A stretch of 64,000 nt of DNA, taken from positions 157,706 through 221,705 of the forward strand of contig NW_019775181.1 of assembly GCF_001039355.2 (NCBI RefSeq). The letters are read 5' to 3'. Both the position numbers and the translations under genes were made by a program. The notes under the pieces were generated by a model. The model saw nothing but the letters and a program-made list of their open reading frames with translations. It did not search any database and was not told the DNA's origin. Source of the DNA: Lingula anatina. Lineage: Eukaryota; Brachiopoda; Lingulata; Lingulida; Lingulidae. Positions 1-9,721 of this stretch are shown here, in pieces (positions within the stretch are counted from its first letter, which is position 1; the number at the start of each line of letters is the position of its first letter).

Positions 1-1160
1 CCCCCCCCCTCCCACACACACACACACATACACCCTTTTTGATACTCAGGGACTGGTCACAAAATCGTTCACGTTTTCATCAGATTACGACATCCTATTT
101 AGCATGTTGACATGGAAACAGTTGAATCTTTTACATATTGTCACATCTATGCAGTGAATTTATTGTCGAGCTTTATTTCGCTTCGCTTCTGAATTTAGGC
201 AATGAGTTAAAACGGGACGCATTAAAAAGCGATGTATGTAAGTATTGAAGGAAATTTATGACAACATTTAAAATAATTTATTGTTAGCTGGGAGTAACAC
301 AGGTGGCAGTTTAGCAGGGAAGTTTAACTTCTCTGAGTCCCGAATTTTCGTTGTAAAAACCACCTACAGTACACTGTGGACTCCGGGTAAACCTGCTTCC
401 TGGGTGGAGTTCGGTAAATTTGTCTCCGCGTTGGACTTTGGGGTTGCTTTTCTACATGGTAAATACGCACACAGCCTGGTGACGCTTTAATTTAAAGGTG
501 GAAGTTATATATCTGTTCAGAGAGAACAGAGCTAGACTTCATTACGTAACCGCTGCTCAGATGACATAATGGACATAATGTTCTCAAGCCTCTTCAGGTG
601 AAACGGAGATCTGGGGAGATTGTCCTTGATTAAATAGCGCGGACACATCTGTATTCACAGACACGTAATAGAAAACGAGTTTGACTGCTACGTATACCGT
701 TGTTCTGAAAGGACCGCCCGCTGTCATGATTCATCCGTTTTAATACCAGGTATGACTCTCTGCACTTCTGTGTGAAGGGACCATACAATATCGATGATCC
801 ACGAGGGGACAAACAGCTCTTTGGACTATTTTTAAGTACTTAAAAGTGCTTTTTAAAGAGTAACATTGAAGTATTCTCATCCATTAAGCATAAGAAGGGA
901 GTTGACCCTCATCTTCATTGTGTTAAAACTTGACGCTGATGCATTGGCTGTAACCGTCACTAGGATAACCACAGGTGCTTGCACATATCAGGATTTTTGC
1001 CCCTTACAGGAATTGCGCAGTATTGTATTTTAAGTTGGCTCACTGTCATCAACACGCACATTCCCACTGTCGAGTGGGAGGCTTGACTTGTCCACTTTTG
1101 CCGCCTACTTAACGTGGTCCTTAAAGGGAGAAAATAACGTAGGATTATCACAGGGGTGAC
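1..1160. other. No gene seen; poly-C and CA run at the edge
   Basis: The window opens in a short poly-C tract and a CA/TA microsatellite (1-40). Small ORFs at 281-490 and on the minus strand show no domain, no splice context and no homology I recognise. The last part may be 5' UTR or promoter of the gene starting at 1161. Confidence 0.5.
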
Positions 1161-1994
1161 ATGTATTTGGGCCGCTGCGAGGCGTTTGTTTTGGCGTTAG
1201 TTTCAATCAGTCAGTTGTTCCTACGCGATGGCGTGACGGCAAGTCAGGAGACCTCGCTTCGCGAGACCTCCACCTCTGTCCCGGGACGTGTCGTATTAGA
1301 GGACATTATTTCCAAACATCAGCCAAACGCCACCGCCACGAACTCATCAAGGTCGTCTCCACCCTACGGCATCGTGTCTGGAAAATCGGGAAACATAACG
1401 ACACCTGTGTTTTGCCTGGAGTGTTTAACGTGTCACTCGGGGGTGGGCAAACACAGCCGGTGCACTACAGTTGGAGAAGCCCCGTTATTGCAGCCGGAAC
1501 AAGGGCTGACGGTGATACCGTTTCTGGCCGTGGCTGCCTTCTTCGTGGCCTTCATCTTGAAATGCGCGGACTGGGTTCGCGAGGATGTGTATTACACGGA
1601 TTTTGAAGAAGAAAACGAGTATCAGACCACGGTGGCTCACGGGTTGTACAGCATCAAACCAGACTTGTCTAGCATGGTTGCCTGGGTGAAACAATGGGCG
1701 CCGAGCAAACCGCCGGATGACAGCACTATTGGGAAGGACACCATGGAAACGCAACCTAGCGACGAGAATGGGAATCAAACTCCGTTTAAACAAGGTGGCA
1801 GGGAACAACCGGAGGCGGAAGTGCAATCGGTGTCGTCTGCTCGAGAAAATTTTAAAAAGCCTGTAGGGGTTACTTTTTGTCACGTTGCTGAAATCAATTT
1901 TGACTTCTCGCCTGGATACAGAGAGAAAATTCTGACGCAGGAGACGCCGTCAACCGACATCGACCTTACTGTTGTCCCAAAAACCACAAGTTGA
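1161..1994 (+). CDS. Unrecognised single-pass membrane protein, 277 aa, intronless
   Basis: I do not recognise this family. The ATG at 1161 is the first after an in-frame TAG at 1140-1142, which supports the start. Residues 1-27 look like a signal peptide or short hydrophobic leader. The following segment has three N-glycosylation sequons (N56, N61, N78) and a compact Cys cluster (C85, C88, C91, H92, C101). Residues about 116-133 form one hydrophobic membrane helix, followed by a roughly 140-residue acidic, Ser/Gln-rich tail containing FDFSPGYREKIL near the end. This gives a likely type I topology: small glycosylated ectodomain and long cytosolic tail. A polyadenylation signal lies at 2617-2622. 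Sequons, Cys spacing and a clean membrane segment argue for a real gene; lack of a family match is the weakness. A CAG at 1151-1153 could be a splice acceptor for a 5' UTR exon. Confidence 0.6.
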   Translation: MYLGRCEAFVLALVSISQLFLRDGVTASQETSLRETSTSVPGRVVLEDIISKHQPNATATNSSRSSPPYGIVSGKSGNITTPVFCLECLTCHSGVGKHSRCTTVGEAPLLQPEQGLTVIPFLAVAAFFVAFILKCADWVREDVYYTDFEEENEYQTTVAHGLYSIKPDLSSMVAWVKQWAPSKPPDDSTIGKDTMETQPSDENGNQTPFKQGGREQPEAEVQSVSSARENFKKPVGVTFCHVAEINFDFSPGYREKILTQETPSTDIDLTVVPKTTS

Positions 1995-2210
1995 CAGGCA
2001 TTAACCTATTACCTGGACACGTTGACTGAACTATCTCAATACGTGGGTGACATTGCACGTGGATGATACACCGCATAATGGATGCAAACCCGCTGTAAGG
2101 CCACGCAGACTTCAGCTTCAGGCACAACAAGAACGGCACTGTTTAGACTGTAACGTTAAATATGTTGCCGTCGGCTGAAGTGGAATGTTATCAGCCAAAC
2201 ATGTATATTT

Positions 2211-2446
2211 ACCTCCGCCAAGGAGGTAGTTTTCACCCCTGCTAGTCTGTCTGTTTGTTTGTCATCACCATAACTCAAAAAGTTATGGACCGATTTTGAT
2301 GACATTTTCAGGAACTGTCAGAAGTGGGCCAAAGAAGAGATGATTAGTTTTTGGTGGTGATCAGGATCAATAATCAATCAATAAACAATAACAAACAAAA
2401 ATCGCTGCCCTGGCGGAGGTCTGCGCTCTCGGAGTGCTTTTCTAGT
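2211..2446 (+). repeat. Dispersed CCTCCGCC repeat (MITE-like)
   Basis: The element begins ACCTCCGCCAAGGAGGTAG and ends with CTGGCGGAGGTCTGCGC followed by CTCGGAGTGCTTTTCTAGT. The CCTCCGCC start is the inverse of the GGCGGAGG near the end. Very similar sequences are scattered widely in marine animal genomes and fish (recollection, not searched). The 5' end appears truncated, since the mirror of the terminal ACTAGAAAAGCACTCC is absent on the left. It lies in the 3' flank or 3' UTR of the 1161-1994 gene, before its polyadenylation signal. Confidence 0.65.
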
Positions 2447-2616
2447 ATGATATATAACGGACCGCGGATTTAAACAACTGGGTAAGCTTGTGTGCTGGTA
2501 AGGTCAATGTTGTACTCCATCACCTTGGACTGACGAAAGAAGAGTATTGGACTGTTTATGCCACGCATTCAACCCGCGAAAGAACGGGTGTATTAGGATA
2601 TGGATTATAAGACGTG

Positions 2617-2622
2617 AATAAA
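2617..2622 (+). terminator. AATAAA polyadenylation signal
   Basis: Canonical hexamer about 620 bp after the stop codon of the 1161-1994 ORF, and the first clear one downstream of it. Assigned by position only. Confidence 0.45.
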
Positions 2623-3260
2623 TATTCCTTTCTGCTTATAAAACAATGCTACTTAACCAGGGATATAAGGACTTTCCCAGGCTTCGGCTCTGTGTGAACG
2701 GTTTTAAATTTTTTTGACAAAACAAAGAAAGTTCTCATATTCTGTAGTTAAAACTTGTTAAATTTATTACATATTTTCATATAAAAGTAAATGGATTTTT
2801 CACAGAAAAAACCAAACAAACAAAAAAAAAAAAAAAAAGAAGCTTTTGCAAAGTCAGACAAGCAGTGACGTCACTGTGTCAGACTATTTAGCATTGTGCT
2901 TTTTTGGCTTATCACCAGAGGGCTAAGATATCGACTGTATTTTCAGTATCAGTGTCCAGTTTTTTAGACAAAACTGGACTGATAAGTAATAAAACTTTAA
3001 GTCTTTTATTCATCGTCTTTAAATTACTTTCTAAAATTTCTAAAACGTGTAAGTTGTAAGTTTATACACCATAGACATCCCTAAGGTGCACACGTTACCT
3101 TATGGTAAGAAAAAATATACTGCAAATATACTGGACACTTTGCCCAATATATTCATCAATTTTCACTATGTCTTTAACAACCATATTTCAACCATATTTC
3201 CCACGACACTGGCAATCCTGCCCCTGTCACGAAGGATGTCATATCATTGTTTTCGTGGAG

Positions 3261-3380
3261 CACAATAGGTCACTCCTTGGCACAATAAGTGACTCCTTGG
3301 CACAAGAGGTCACTACTTGGCACAATAAGTCACACCAGGGCACAATAGTTCGCACCAGGGCACAATAGGTCACACCAGGA
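3261..3380 (-). repeat. 20-bp tandem repeat, six units, in HDDC2 3' flank
   Basis: Six in-phase 20-bp units based on CACAATAGGTCACTCCTTGG. The first three end in CTTGG and the last three in CCAGG, so the array has two sub-families. It lies 158 bp beyond the HDDC2 stop codon, so it is probably in that gene's 3' UTR. Candidate minus-strand AATAAA signals lie beyond it at 3005-3010 and 2763-2768. The rest of 2647-3537 holds a poly-A tract near 2824-2838 and no gene. Confidence 0.85.
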
Positions 3381-3537
3381 AGAGACACCAGTTCAGTATT
3401 CCTTCAGTATGTTATGTCCAGTGGTGTGACATGTGACCAGATGTTGTGTCATATTATCTGTGGAGTCTTTGTTTTAAGTAGGTCTATCATTTATGGGGTC
3501 TGTTTAAAGAATGTTCTGAGTTGTGACATTATAAATG

Positions 3538-6500
3538 TTATGTCTTATCATCTGTAGGGTCTTTGTTTCTCATTTTTTCCAGCTCCTGTACCCAGTCTTG
3601 TATCGTCTGGTGTTTGAATTTACCTGGAAATTGTAAATAAAATATACTAGCAAAATATATCTAGCAAAAAGTGACAAAATAGATTTTATAACTTTGACAG
3701 TCTGTACTAGCTTTGATCTCAAGTATTAACTTGTTTCTAACATTTAAATCACACATTTCCCAGGCAGAGCAGTATGCAAGGTTCCCTGATGTATAAAACA
3801 GAAACACTTTTTCATGACACGTGACTCTTCAATGGAATGACTGCCACAGTTTTAAAATCAAAAGAAAAAAACGCCATTCAAGGAGGTCTGTGACTCAAAG
3901 CTGGAACCTCTACTGCATGGATGTATGCCATTCTCAAATAACCACCGGTAGAGTGTACCTGATAGAATCTGAACTTAGTGTTCATTTTCTTTCTTGTTAT
4001 TGTGTCATCTGATGTCATCTATATGCAGCTGCCTGTCTACTGCAGTATGTTCTGCAGACAGCCAAATAGCCTTGACCTCATAGCAGGGCTTTTCCCAGGA
4101 TTGGGGGTACAAGCTGTCCAAAATTACCACCTGTAATTTCCTACAAAATTTTAGGGAGTCCAAGTATGCCAAAAGCTGTCATATTTCCAAAAAATCCATA
4201 AGCTGTCCAGCAGTCTTTGAAAACATAGGTTGTCCGATTATGCTGGCAGCTGTCCAAAACTCTGGGAAAACCCTTGCCAAAGAATGAAAATTTTAACTTG
4301 CAACTACCTGAGAAACAATCACATTTGATGTACCAAAACCCATGTGGACAGAACCCAAAATACTACTTCCAGTGTGCTCTCACCTTTTGTAGAGTCAAAG
4401 AAATCCTGCAACTCTCCTGGCCTACTTTGTTCTCTCTCGTATTCATACGCCTGCAGAATCATCTCAAATCTGTCTATGTCCTTGACATAAGCTGCTTCCT
4501 TGGATGTCTGCTGCTCATACTCCTGAGGAAAAATTGTGATAGGTGAGATATGCTGTCCTAATAAACACAATGACAGTATGGTCATGATTCCATCTTTTCA
4601 ATGGGAGAAATGGTGAATTATAAGGGTAATGTCTTTTTTGAGGTCATAAATTCTCAAAATTGGAACATAACAACTGAGTGGTAAAATGAAACTGAAAAGC
4701 AAGTTACCCTATCATTCTTTTTTCAACAGTAAATGCACCACAAATGCTATATAAGAATATAAATTTTATGATATCCAAATTATGTACCAATAATTATAAT
4801 AATAATTCCCATTGAAAAGATCTAGTAATTACCATACTATAACAAAATAAATATATCTACAGCAATAATTTATTGTTTCTACATTTTTACCTTTGAGTAA
4901 CTGTGTTTTGCAACATGCTTTTGGTGTACAGCTACCTGTGTTTACTTTGCTATTAAATGAAATAACTGGTCAAGCTATCTCGGTGTTAAGGTTTGGTACC
5001 ATTATGGCACTGCACTAGTATCTGAGTCTGCTTAACCATCCATAGGTCAATGACCTCTGTGCCTTACCATCCACAGGTCAATGACCTCTGTACCTTACCA
5101 CCTACAGGTCAATGACCTCTGTGCCTTACCATCCACAGATCGATGACCTCTGTTCCTATATCCCCTGGCAGTAAACTTGTGATGTGATTCATTGCATCCT
5201 GTAAAGAACATAACAGATTTCACTTGTGATTTGAGTCAGACATGCTTTTTTCAAATATAAAACCTGACATTTCATAGGGTGATTTTATCACCTGAAATAG
5301 TGTGATGTTATTACTTTGAAATTTCAAATTATTCTTAATTAATTATCAAAAACAAAATGAAATGTGATAAATTAAATTAACTGTTTCGAATAAGTAGATT
5401 CTAAACCAACAATGAGAACTTTTATGACAACTAATTAGTCAACTGGTTTAAACCATTGGACCATACTAATGTCCCAAACAGTAGGCTCTCCAACCTTCTC
5501 TTTTCTGTGTTTCTCCTCCTTGCTGATGCCGCATGCTGGAGTGATGTCTCCCACCAGGCTCTCTGCCATGTCATGAACCAGGGCCAGTTTTAAACATCTG
5601 GAATACAATACAACACAATACAATTCAATACAATACAGTGCAACACAATGCAATACAATACCATACTGTATACTAATGTAATGCAATGCAATGCGATGTA
5701 AAGTAATGTAATGCAATGTCATACTGTGTGATGTTCAAAATTAAGGGTGGTCCCCCTCACTCTCATTGGTCAGTTCAGTATAATTTTATGCTTCTATTTG
5801 AACATTTTATCTTTAGATTGGATCACTTTATTATTCCCAAGTTAACAATATCTAATATGCATGATTTCAGATTTAACAGATTACAATTTGAATCAATGAA
5901 ATGTTCAGCATCCCGTCTTCATTGTAGCTTATAATCTTCAGACGGGATCAGTTAATTATCCCAAGCTAAAAAATTTCTTCAGTAGATATGCAAATTTATT
6001 TATCCAATTATGAATATTTAATTTCTTCTTTCAAAAACTATTGAGGTTTGTAAAATCATCTCTGTTATATTTGTATATGCCCTGTATCAGAAGAAGGCCG
6101 AGTCAGTACACAAACTGTATTAGAAGAAGGCCAAGTCATTATACACCTTGTATTAGAAGGGAGAATTTTCATACACCTTATTAGAAGTTGGAAGTTGAAT
6201 GTTCTCTGTATTCGTTGGAAAAAAGAAGAGTCAGTATACATACTGTATTAGAAGAAGGAAGAGGTTCTTAAATGCCCTGTATTAGAAGCCAGAGAATACC
6301 TGTACAGTACAAACTGTTATAGAAGAAGAGAAGTTTTTGTACATCCTGTATTAGCAGGATGACATAGCTTTCATACACCCTGTATTAGAAAGAAAACAGT
6401 TTTTATACACCCTGTATTAGAAGGAAGAAAGAATTAAGCACAGTATATTAGAGGAAGACAGTGTTTCTCTACACCCTGTAATAATAAAGCCATATACCTG

Positions 6501-7160
6501 TCTCTGTTAATGCCGTCATTGTCTCCAAGTGCCAGTGTCATGACTGCCATTCTGTACATGTGGTCAGACACACTCTCGGGCTGCGCCACATGTCTCTGAA
6601 CCCACCCAGCTCGCACTGTACGCTGTAACAAGGTATCATGATGTAACCATTAATGTACAATGTAGCTTTTAAATGGGATACGGTATATATGGATTGACTG
6701 TGCTTTTAATTTTAATATGAAATAATTCAAGAGGAACAGGAAAGTGCATCAAAACTGATTTAAATGTGCTTATTTAACAATATAGCTTACAGTACTTCGA
6801 TCTTGATATAGATATTTATGATAATGAACAGTACGCAACTTCCTTGGTCTGTCCATTCACTTAACCCCCCCCCCCCCCCCCAAGCCTGGGTCTGCTTATT
6901 CACCTACCCCCTTTTGGGAGAAACCTGGTTTTACCAATGCACTCCTCCGACACCACTTTACCATATTGCTGTGGTTTTAGTAAAACGTTAGATGCGTGGT
7001 GTAAACTTGTACTGCCAGTAAACTTGAATGTAAAGGCTAAGTGGTCAAACACCAAAACGGTGTATGTTCACACGTTATTAACAAAAATGTTGATCGTGAT
7101 TACCTTCAATCGCCCAACCACCATGAAAAACTCCAGAAGTCCTGAGACTTTCCCTGCCAT
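3538..7160 (-). CDS. HDDC2: HD domain-containing protein 2, 5'-deoxynucleotidase family, 192 aa, six exons
   Basis: HDDC2/YfbR-type metal-dependent phosphohydrolase acting on (deoxy)nucleoside monophosphates. I joined coding exons 7160-7104, 6622-6498, 5597-5495, 5198-5130, 4522-4384 and 3623-3538. All junctions are GT-AG and in phase (579 nt including stop). The product aligns along its length with vertebrate HDDC2 (about 204 aa). Expected HD metal ligands are present: H40 in [10 protein letters not shown]69-D70 in LALVHDMAE, and D135 in KDIDRFEMI. Other conserved blocks are [32 protein letters not shown] and GKFKH. No signal or targeting peptide is seen, so it should be cytosolic. The start is the only Met before the conserved N-terminus. 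It shares a short divergent promoter with MRPS28. Three introns carry repeats next to splice sites, notably beside the exon 4 donor. Confidence 0.95.
4084..4277. mobile_element. Short CAGGG...CCCTTG inverted-repeat element (hAT-like MITE)
   Basis: The ends GCAGGGCTTTTCCCAGGA and its near mirror, read from 4277 as GCAAGGGTTTTCCCAGAG, form imperfect terminal inverted repeats around about 160 bp of non-coding DNA. CAGGG termini suggest hAT. I could not identify a clean 8-bp target duplication, so the superfamily is uncertain. It lies in HDDC2 intron 5. Confidence 0.55.
5034..5156 (-). repeat. 31-bp tandem repeat spanning the HDDC2 exon 4 splice donor
   Basis: Four units start at 5044, 5075, 5106 and 5137 (exact 31-bp period). 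On the minus strand each reads GAGGTCATTGACCTGTGGATG-like sequence followed by a GTAAGG donor (GTTAAG in the most distal copy). The unit at 5137 is the true end of exon 4; the other three lie in the intron and duplicate the last 21 exon bases plus the donor. Confidence 0.9.
5602..5718. repeat. Degenerate AATAC pentanucleotide microsatellite
   Basis: Runs of ACAAT/ACAATGC pentamers. On the minus strand it reads as T-rich ATTGT units leading directly into the HDDC2 exon 3 acceptor (AG at 5598-5599), so the microsatellite supplies the pyrimidine-rich tract. Confidence 0.75.
6078..6482 (-). repeat. About 12-copy degenerate minisatellite in HDDC2 intron 2
   Basis: Units of roughly 30-39 bp built around CCTGTATTAGAAG on the plus strand, from 6081 to 6479, stopping just before the exon 2 donor at 6496-6497. 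On the minus strand each unit reads CTTCTTCTAATACAG, which resembles a splice acceptor with a pyrimidine tract. Copies are divergent with indels. Confidence 0.7.
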
Positions 7161-7383
7161 AATGAAAATATACTTGACTCTGAATGGTCTTGAACTGTAA
7201 ACAACACTGGTTTGCACGTGTGACTCCTTCCAAGACTGACTTCCTTTCTGTTAGTTAGCCGCATTTTAATTGGCTGAAGCTACCAACTTGACAACAAAAC
7301 GTAATCATGAATCTCGATTTAGAACTATGTAATATTTATGCTTGTATCGAAAGCGAGGCTTCCTCAAGGAGAGTTAACGAAAA
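7161..7383. promoter_or_regulatory. Divergent HDDC2/MRPS28 promoter region
   Basis: Only 223 bp separate the two start codons, which face away from each other. There is an inverted CCAAT box (ATTGG, 7269-7273) and no obvious TATA box. The MRPS28 start context AAAATGGCTGC resembles a YY1-type ATGGC motif, common at promoters of ribosomal and mitochondrial genes. Shared control is inferred from spacing. Confidence 0.6.
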
Positions 7384-9651
7384 ATGGCTGCGACCATGCT
7401 GCTGAAACATGTCAGATTTTTCAGACGGATTTATCCCAACTTTTGCAGCATTTCTCGCGCTTATGCATCTGAGACGAGTACACCACAACCCACAGCATCT
7501 ACAGAAATAGACAGCTCGCCTGATTCCAAAGATCAAGAAATAACTGATACAAAACCTACGGAAAATATATTTGCTGACAACGAGAACACGTTCTACTCCC
7601 TTCTGCGCCGCTCCAAATGGATGCAGCTCGGAGATCCAATGGGCAAGGAGGTAGTGGGCACGATAAAGCAAATCCAAGGGAATGATATCTACATAGATAT
7701 AGGACACAAATTCTATTGCATATGCGAAAAACCAAGGATCGAAGGAAGCTACTGGTATGCAGTTTATGGCTGTGTTCAGAATAGAAGTTATCGTACAGGC
7801 GGGGTCGATCTTTCTCAGTAGAGATTTTCACTAAGGCATTGTCAGTGCAATCAGTTTAATTGTCTAGCAGGCCCCCTCGTAACTTGAAGTACTTGGGTAA
7901 AGTCGGGAAAACTGAGTGGTCCATGATGTAGTTCATGTTACTGTGCTGGGAAGGGGGGGGGGGGGGTACGTGCCAGACAGTGAAGCTGATTACATTGACT
8001 GCACCTTAGCAAGAATCTTGACTGAGATAGGTCAATCCTGCTGATACTATAACTTTTATTGTGAACACAGCCTATATATATACAATTAATATTCATGTGC
8101 CTTAGGGACCATTCAGAACTAGATGTGAGTGGTAACTGATCCACGGCCTAAATGTGGTGGACCTACATAAAAAAGGAAGACTGCTTAATCCTGTAATGGT
8201 CTCTCCACCTCTGACACGCCTCTCCACACATCTGGTCAAATGGAGCGGAGATTTAAATACTGTGCCCCTTCAGGGACGATGCGTGTGGAGGCATGTAAGT
8301 GGTGGAGAGACCATTACAGGTTTAGCAGTCTTCCTTTCATGTAGGTCTGCCATATTTAGGCTGTGGACCAGTTAGCACTCGGATCTTCTCATTCTGAATG
8401 ATCCCTTACATGTATAGTTCAGTCTCCAGTGGAGGGGGTGGGGGGTGGGGGGGTATTTCTCCATGACAGTTTTCTTAGTTTATTTTGATTAGATGAGATT
8501 TAATTGATGAAAGATTTGATTATTTATACCCAGTATATTATCAGGCAGTCACATTATAGTGAGCCCTTTTTTCTATAAGCTTGGTACATGGTAATGAGCC
8601 TCTTTGATAAGAGGCATGTTCCTATTAGTAAGCTAAAATGTGGAAGACCTTAATTACCACTATAGTGTGAATCGTTGCAAAGTTTATTTTAACATAGTAA
8701 TAACAAACTGATAGATTTATTGTGTATTTTTCAGGCACTACAGAATCGGAAGTAAAGTCAGAGTAAGATTAGAAGATTTAGAATTAGCTGCAAAATTTAA
8801 GGTAGATAGCCATTTACTTTCTTCCTTCATCTCTTTGTCCCATCAGGGCCATAAGAAAAGGGTGCATACATGTCCTAAGTAATTCTGGTAAAGATCTGTA
8901 ACTTAATGAATTAGATTGGCTGTACACAGTTGTATCTCCACTTCCGATTGGTTATAAATGTGATACAAGACAATTGTATTTCCACTTCCAATTGGTTATA
9001 AATGTGATATAAGATAATTGTACTAGTATCCTTCTTCAGATTGGCTATATATGTGATATAAGATATTTGTATCTCCACTTGGATTGGCTCTAAAATTTTT
9101 GTTTCCACTTTAGATTGGCTAAAAATGTGGTCTGAAACAATTGTATCTCCACTTGAGATTGGCTAAAAATGTGATATGAAACATTTGTATCTCCACTTCA
9201 GATGGGCTACAAATCTGTGACGGCGTTGGAAGCCAGTGGAGTGCTAATGGGGCCACTGGGAGGGAAGGATATTGAAGATCAGCTGGCCAACCCCTTGGGG
9301 ACCTTGGACCCGGACATCCTGCAGGGTTTGGACTTGTTTGAAGTTTCTGAAGAGTCAGAAGACGTTGACCAGGAAATGGTGGATCAGGCATTGGAAGACT
9401 GGGGCAGAAGTGACAGGGACAAAGATGACTCGGTCAAAATTGACTTGGACGAAAGTGACTTGGACGAAGATGACTTGGACAAAGATGGCTGGGACAAAAA
9501 TGACTTGGACAGTGATGAATGGGACAAAGGCTTGGACAAAGTTGACTTGGACATAGATGGCTGGGACAGTGATGAATGGGACAAAGGCTTGGACAAAGAT
9601 GACTCAGTTGATGTAGGCAGTGATGGAGAACCAGACGCACCCAAAAGTTAG
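7384..9651 (+). CDS. MRPS28: Small ribosomal subunit protein bS1m (MRPS28) with acidic repeat tail, 295 aa, three exons
   Basis: Component of the mitochondrial 28S ribosomal subunit. Coding exons are 7384-7754, 8735-8801 and 9202-9651, with GT-AG junctions in phase (888 nt with stop). Residues 1-28 are basic and amphipathic, a typical mitochondrial presequence. The conserved core covers about 68-165: FYSLLRRSKWMQLGDPMGK, NDIYIDIGHKFYCICEKP, RIGSKVRVRLEDLELAAKF and the exon 3 start YKSVTALEASGVLMG. These match the vertebrate protein (about 187 aa), including the OB-fold-like S1-type part. The vertebrate protein ends soon after that block; here about 110 more residues follow, ending in acidic D-L-D/W-D-K repeats (about 217-282). 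AATAAA lies at 9716-9721. Intron 1 holds a MITE; intron 2 ends in a minisatellite copying the exon 3 acceptor. Confidence 0.93.
8105..8405. mobile_element. Palindromic MITE, PIF/Harbinger-like, TTA target site
   Basis: Terminal inverted repeats of about 110 bp, starting GGGACCATTCAGAA on the left and ending TTCTGAATGATCCC on the right. TTA flanks both ends (8102-8104 and 8406-8408), the 3-bp duplication typical of PIF/Harbinger. The arms share blocks such as GGAAGACTGCT and TGTAATGGTCTCTCCACC. No coding capacity. Located in MRPS28 intron 1. Confidence 0.85.
8912..9201 (+). repeat. About 45-bp minisatellite ending at the MRPS28 exon 3 acceptor
   Basis: Seven degenerate units of roughly 30-49 bp, each containing a version of TTGTATCTCCACTTCAGATT followed by GGCTA and then AAATGTGATA. 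The final unit runs straight into the real acceptor and exon start (TTCAG at 9197-9201, then ATGGGCTAC). Several intronic copies keep an AG in the matching place (near 9039, 9112, 9155), so they resemble decoy acceptors. Confidence 0.85.
9202..9651 (+). CDS. MRPS28: MRPS28 exon 3 with acidic pentapeptide-like repeats
   Basis: The first about 19 codons encode the conserved end of MRPS28. From about 9412 to 9609 the DNA is a degenerate 15-bp tandem repeat on GACTTGGACAAAGAT, giving five-residue steps such as DLDES, DLDED, DLDKD, GWDKN and DLDSD. A larger block with DSDEWDKGLDK is duplicated 19 codons apart (9511 and 9568), showing repeat expansion within the coding frame. The last residues are DAPKS. 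Confidence 0.85.
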   Translation: MGYKSVTALEASGVLMGPLGGKDIEDQLANPLGTLDPDILQGLDLFEVSEESEDVDQEMVDQALEDWGRSDRDKDDSVKIDLDESDLDEDDLDKDGWDKNDLDSDEWDKGLDKVDLDIDGWDSDEWDKGLDKDDSVDVGSDGEPDAPKS

Positions 9652-9715
9652 TCTGCTACGCTTGCTGCTTCATGGAACTGTTTTTCTTTATTTGTACATT
9701 ATCTTTATTGTTATA

Positions 9716-9721
9716 AATAAA
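9716..9721 (+). terminator. AATAAA polyadenylation signal of MRPS28
   Basis: Canonical hexamer 65 bp after the stop codon, followed by an A-rich stretch. Good spacing for the MRPS28 3' end. Confidence 0.75.

Noticed and set aside
281-490. 69-codon plus-strand ORF at the left edge
   Set aside because: Considered as an exon of an upstream gene, but I could not match it to a family or find a convincing partner exon.
8911-9108. Minus-strand ORF with YITxIxNLKWRYN repeats
   Set aside because: Translation of the MRPS28 intron 2 minisatellite on the wrong strand.
9384-9644. Ser/Leu/Pro-rich minus-strand repeat ORFs
   Set aside because: Shadows of the acidic MRPS28 repeat on the opposite strand.
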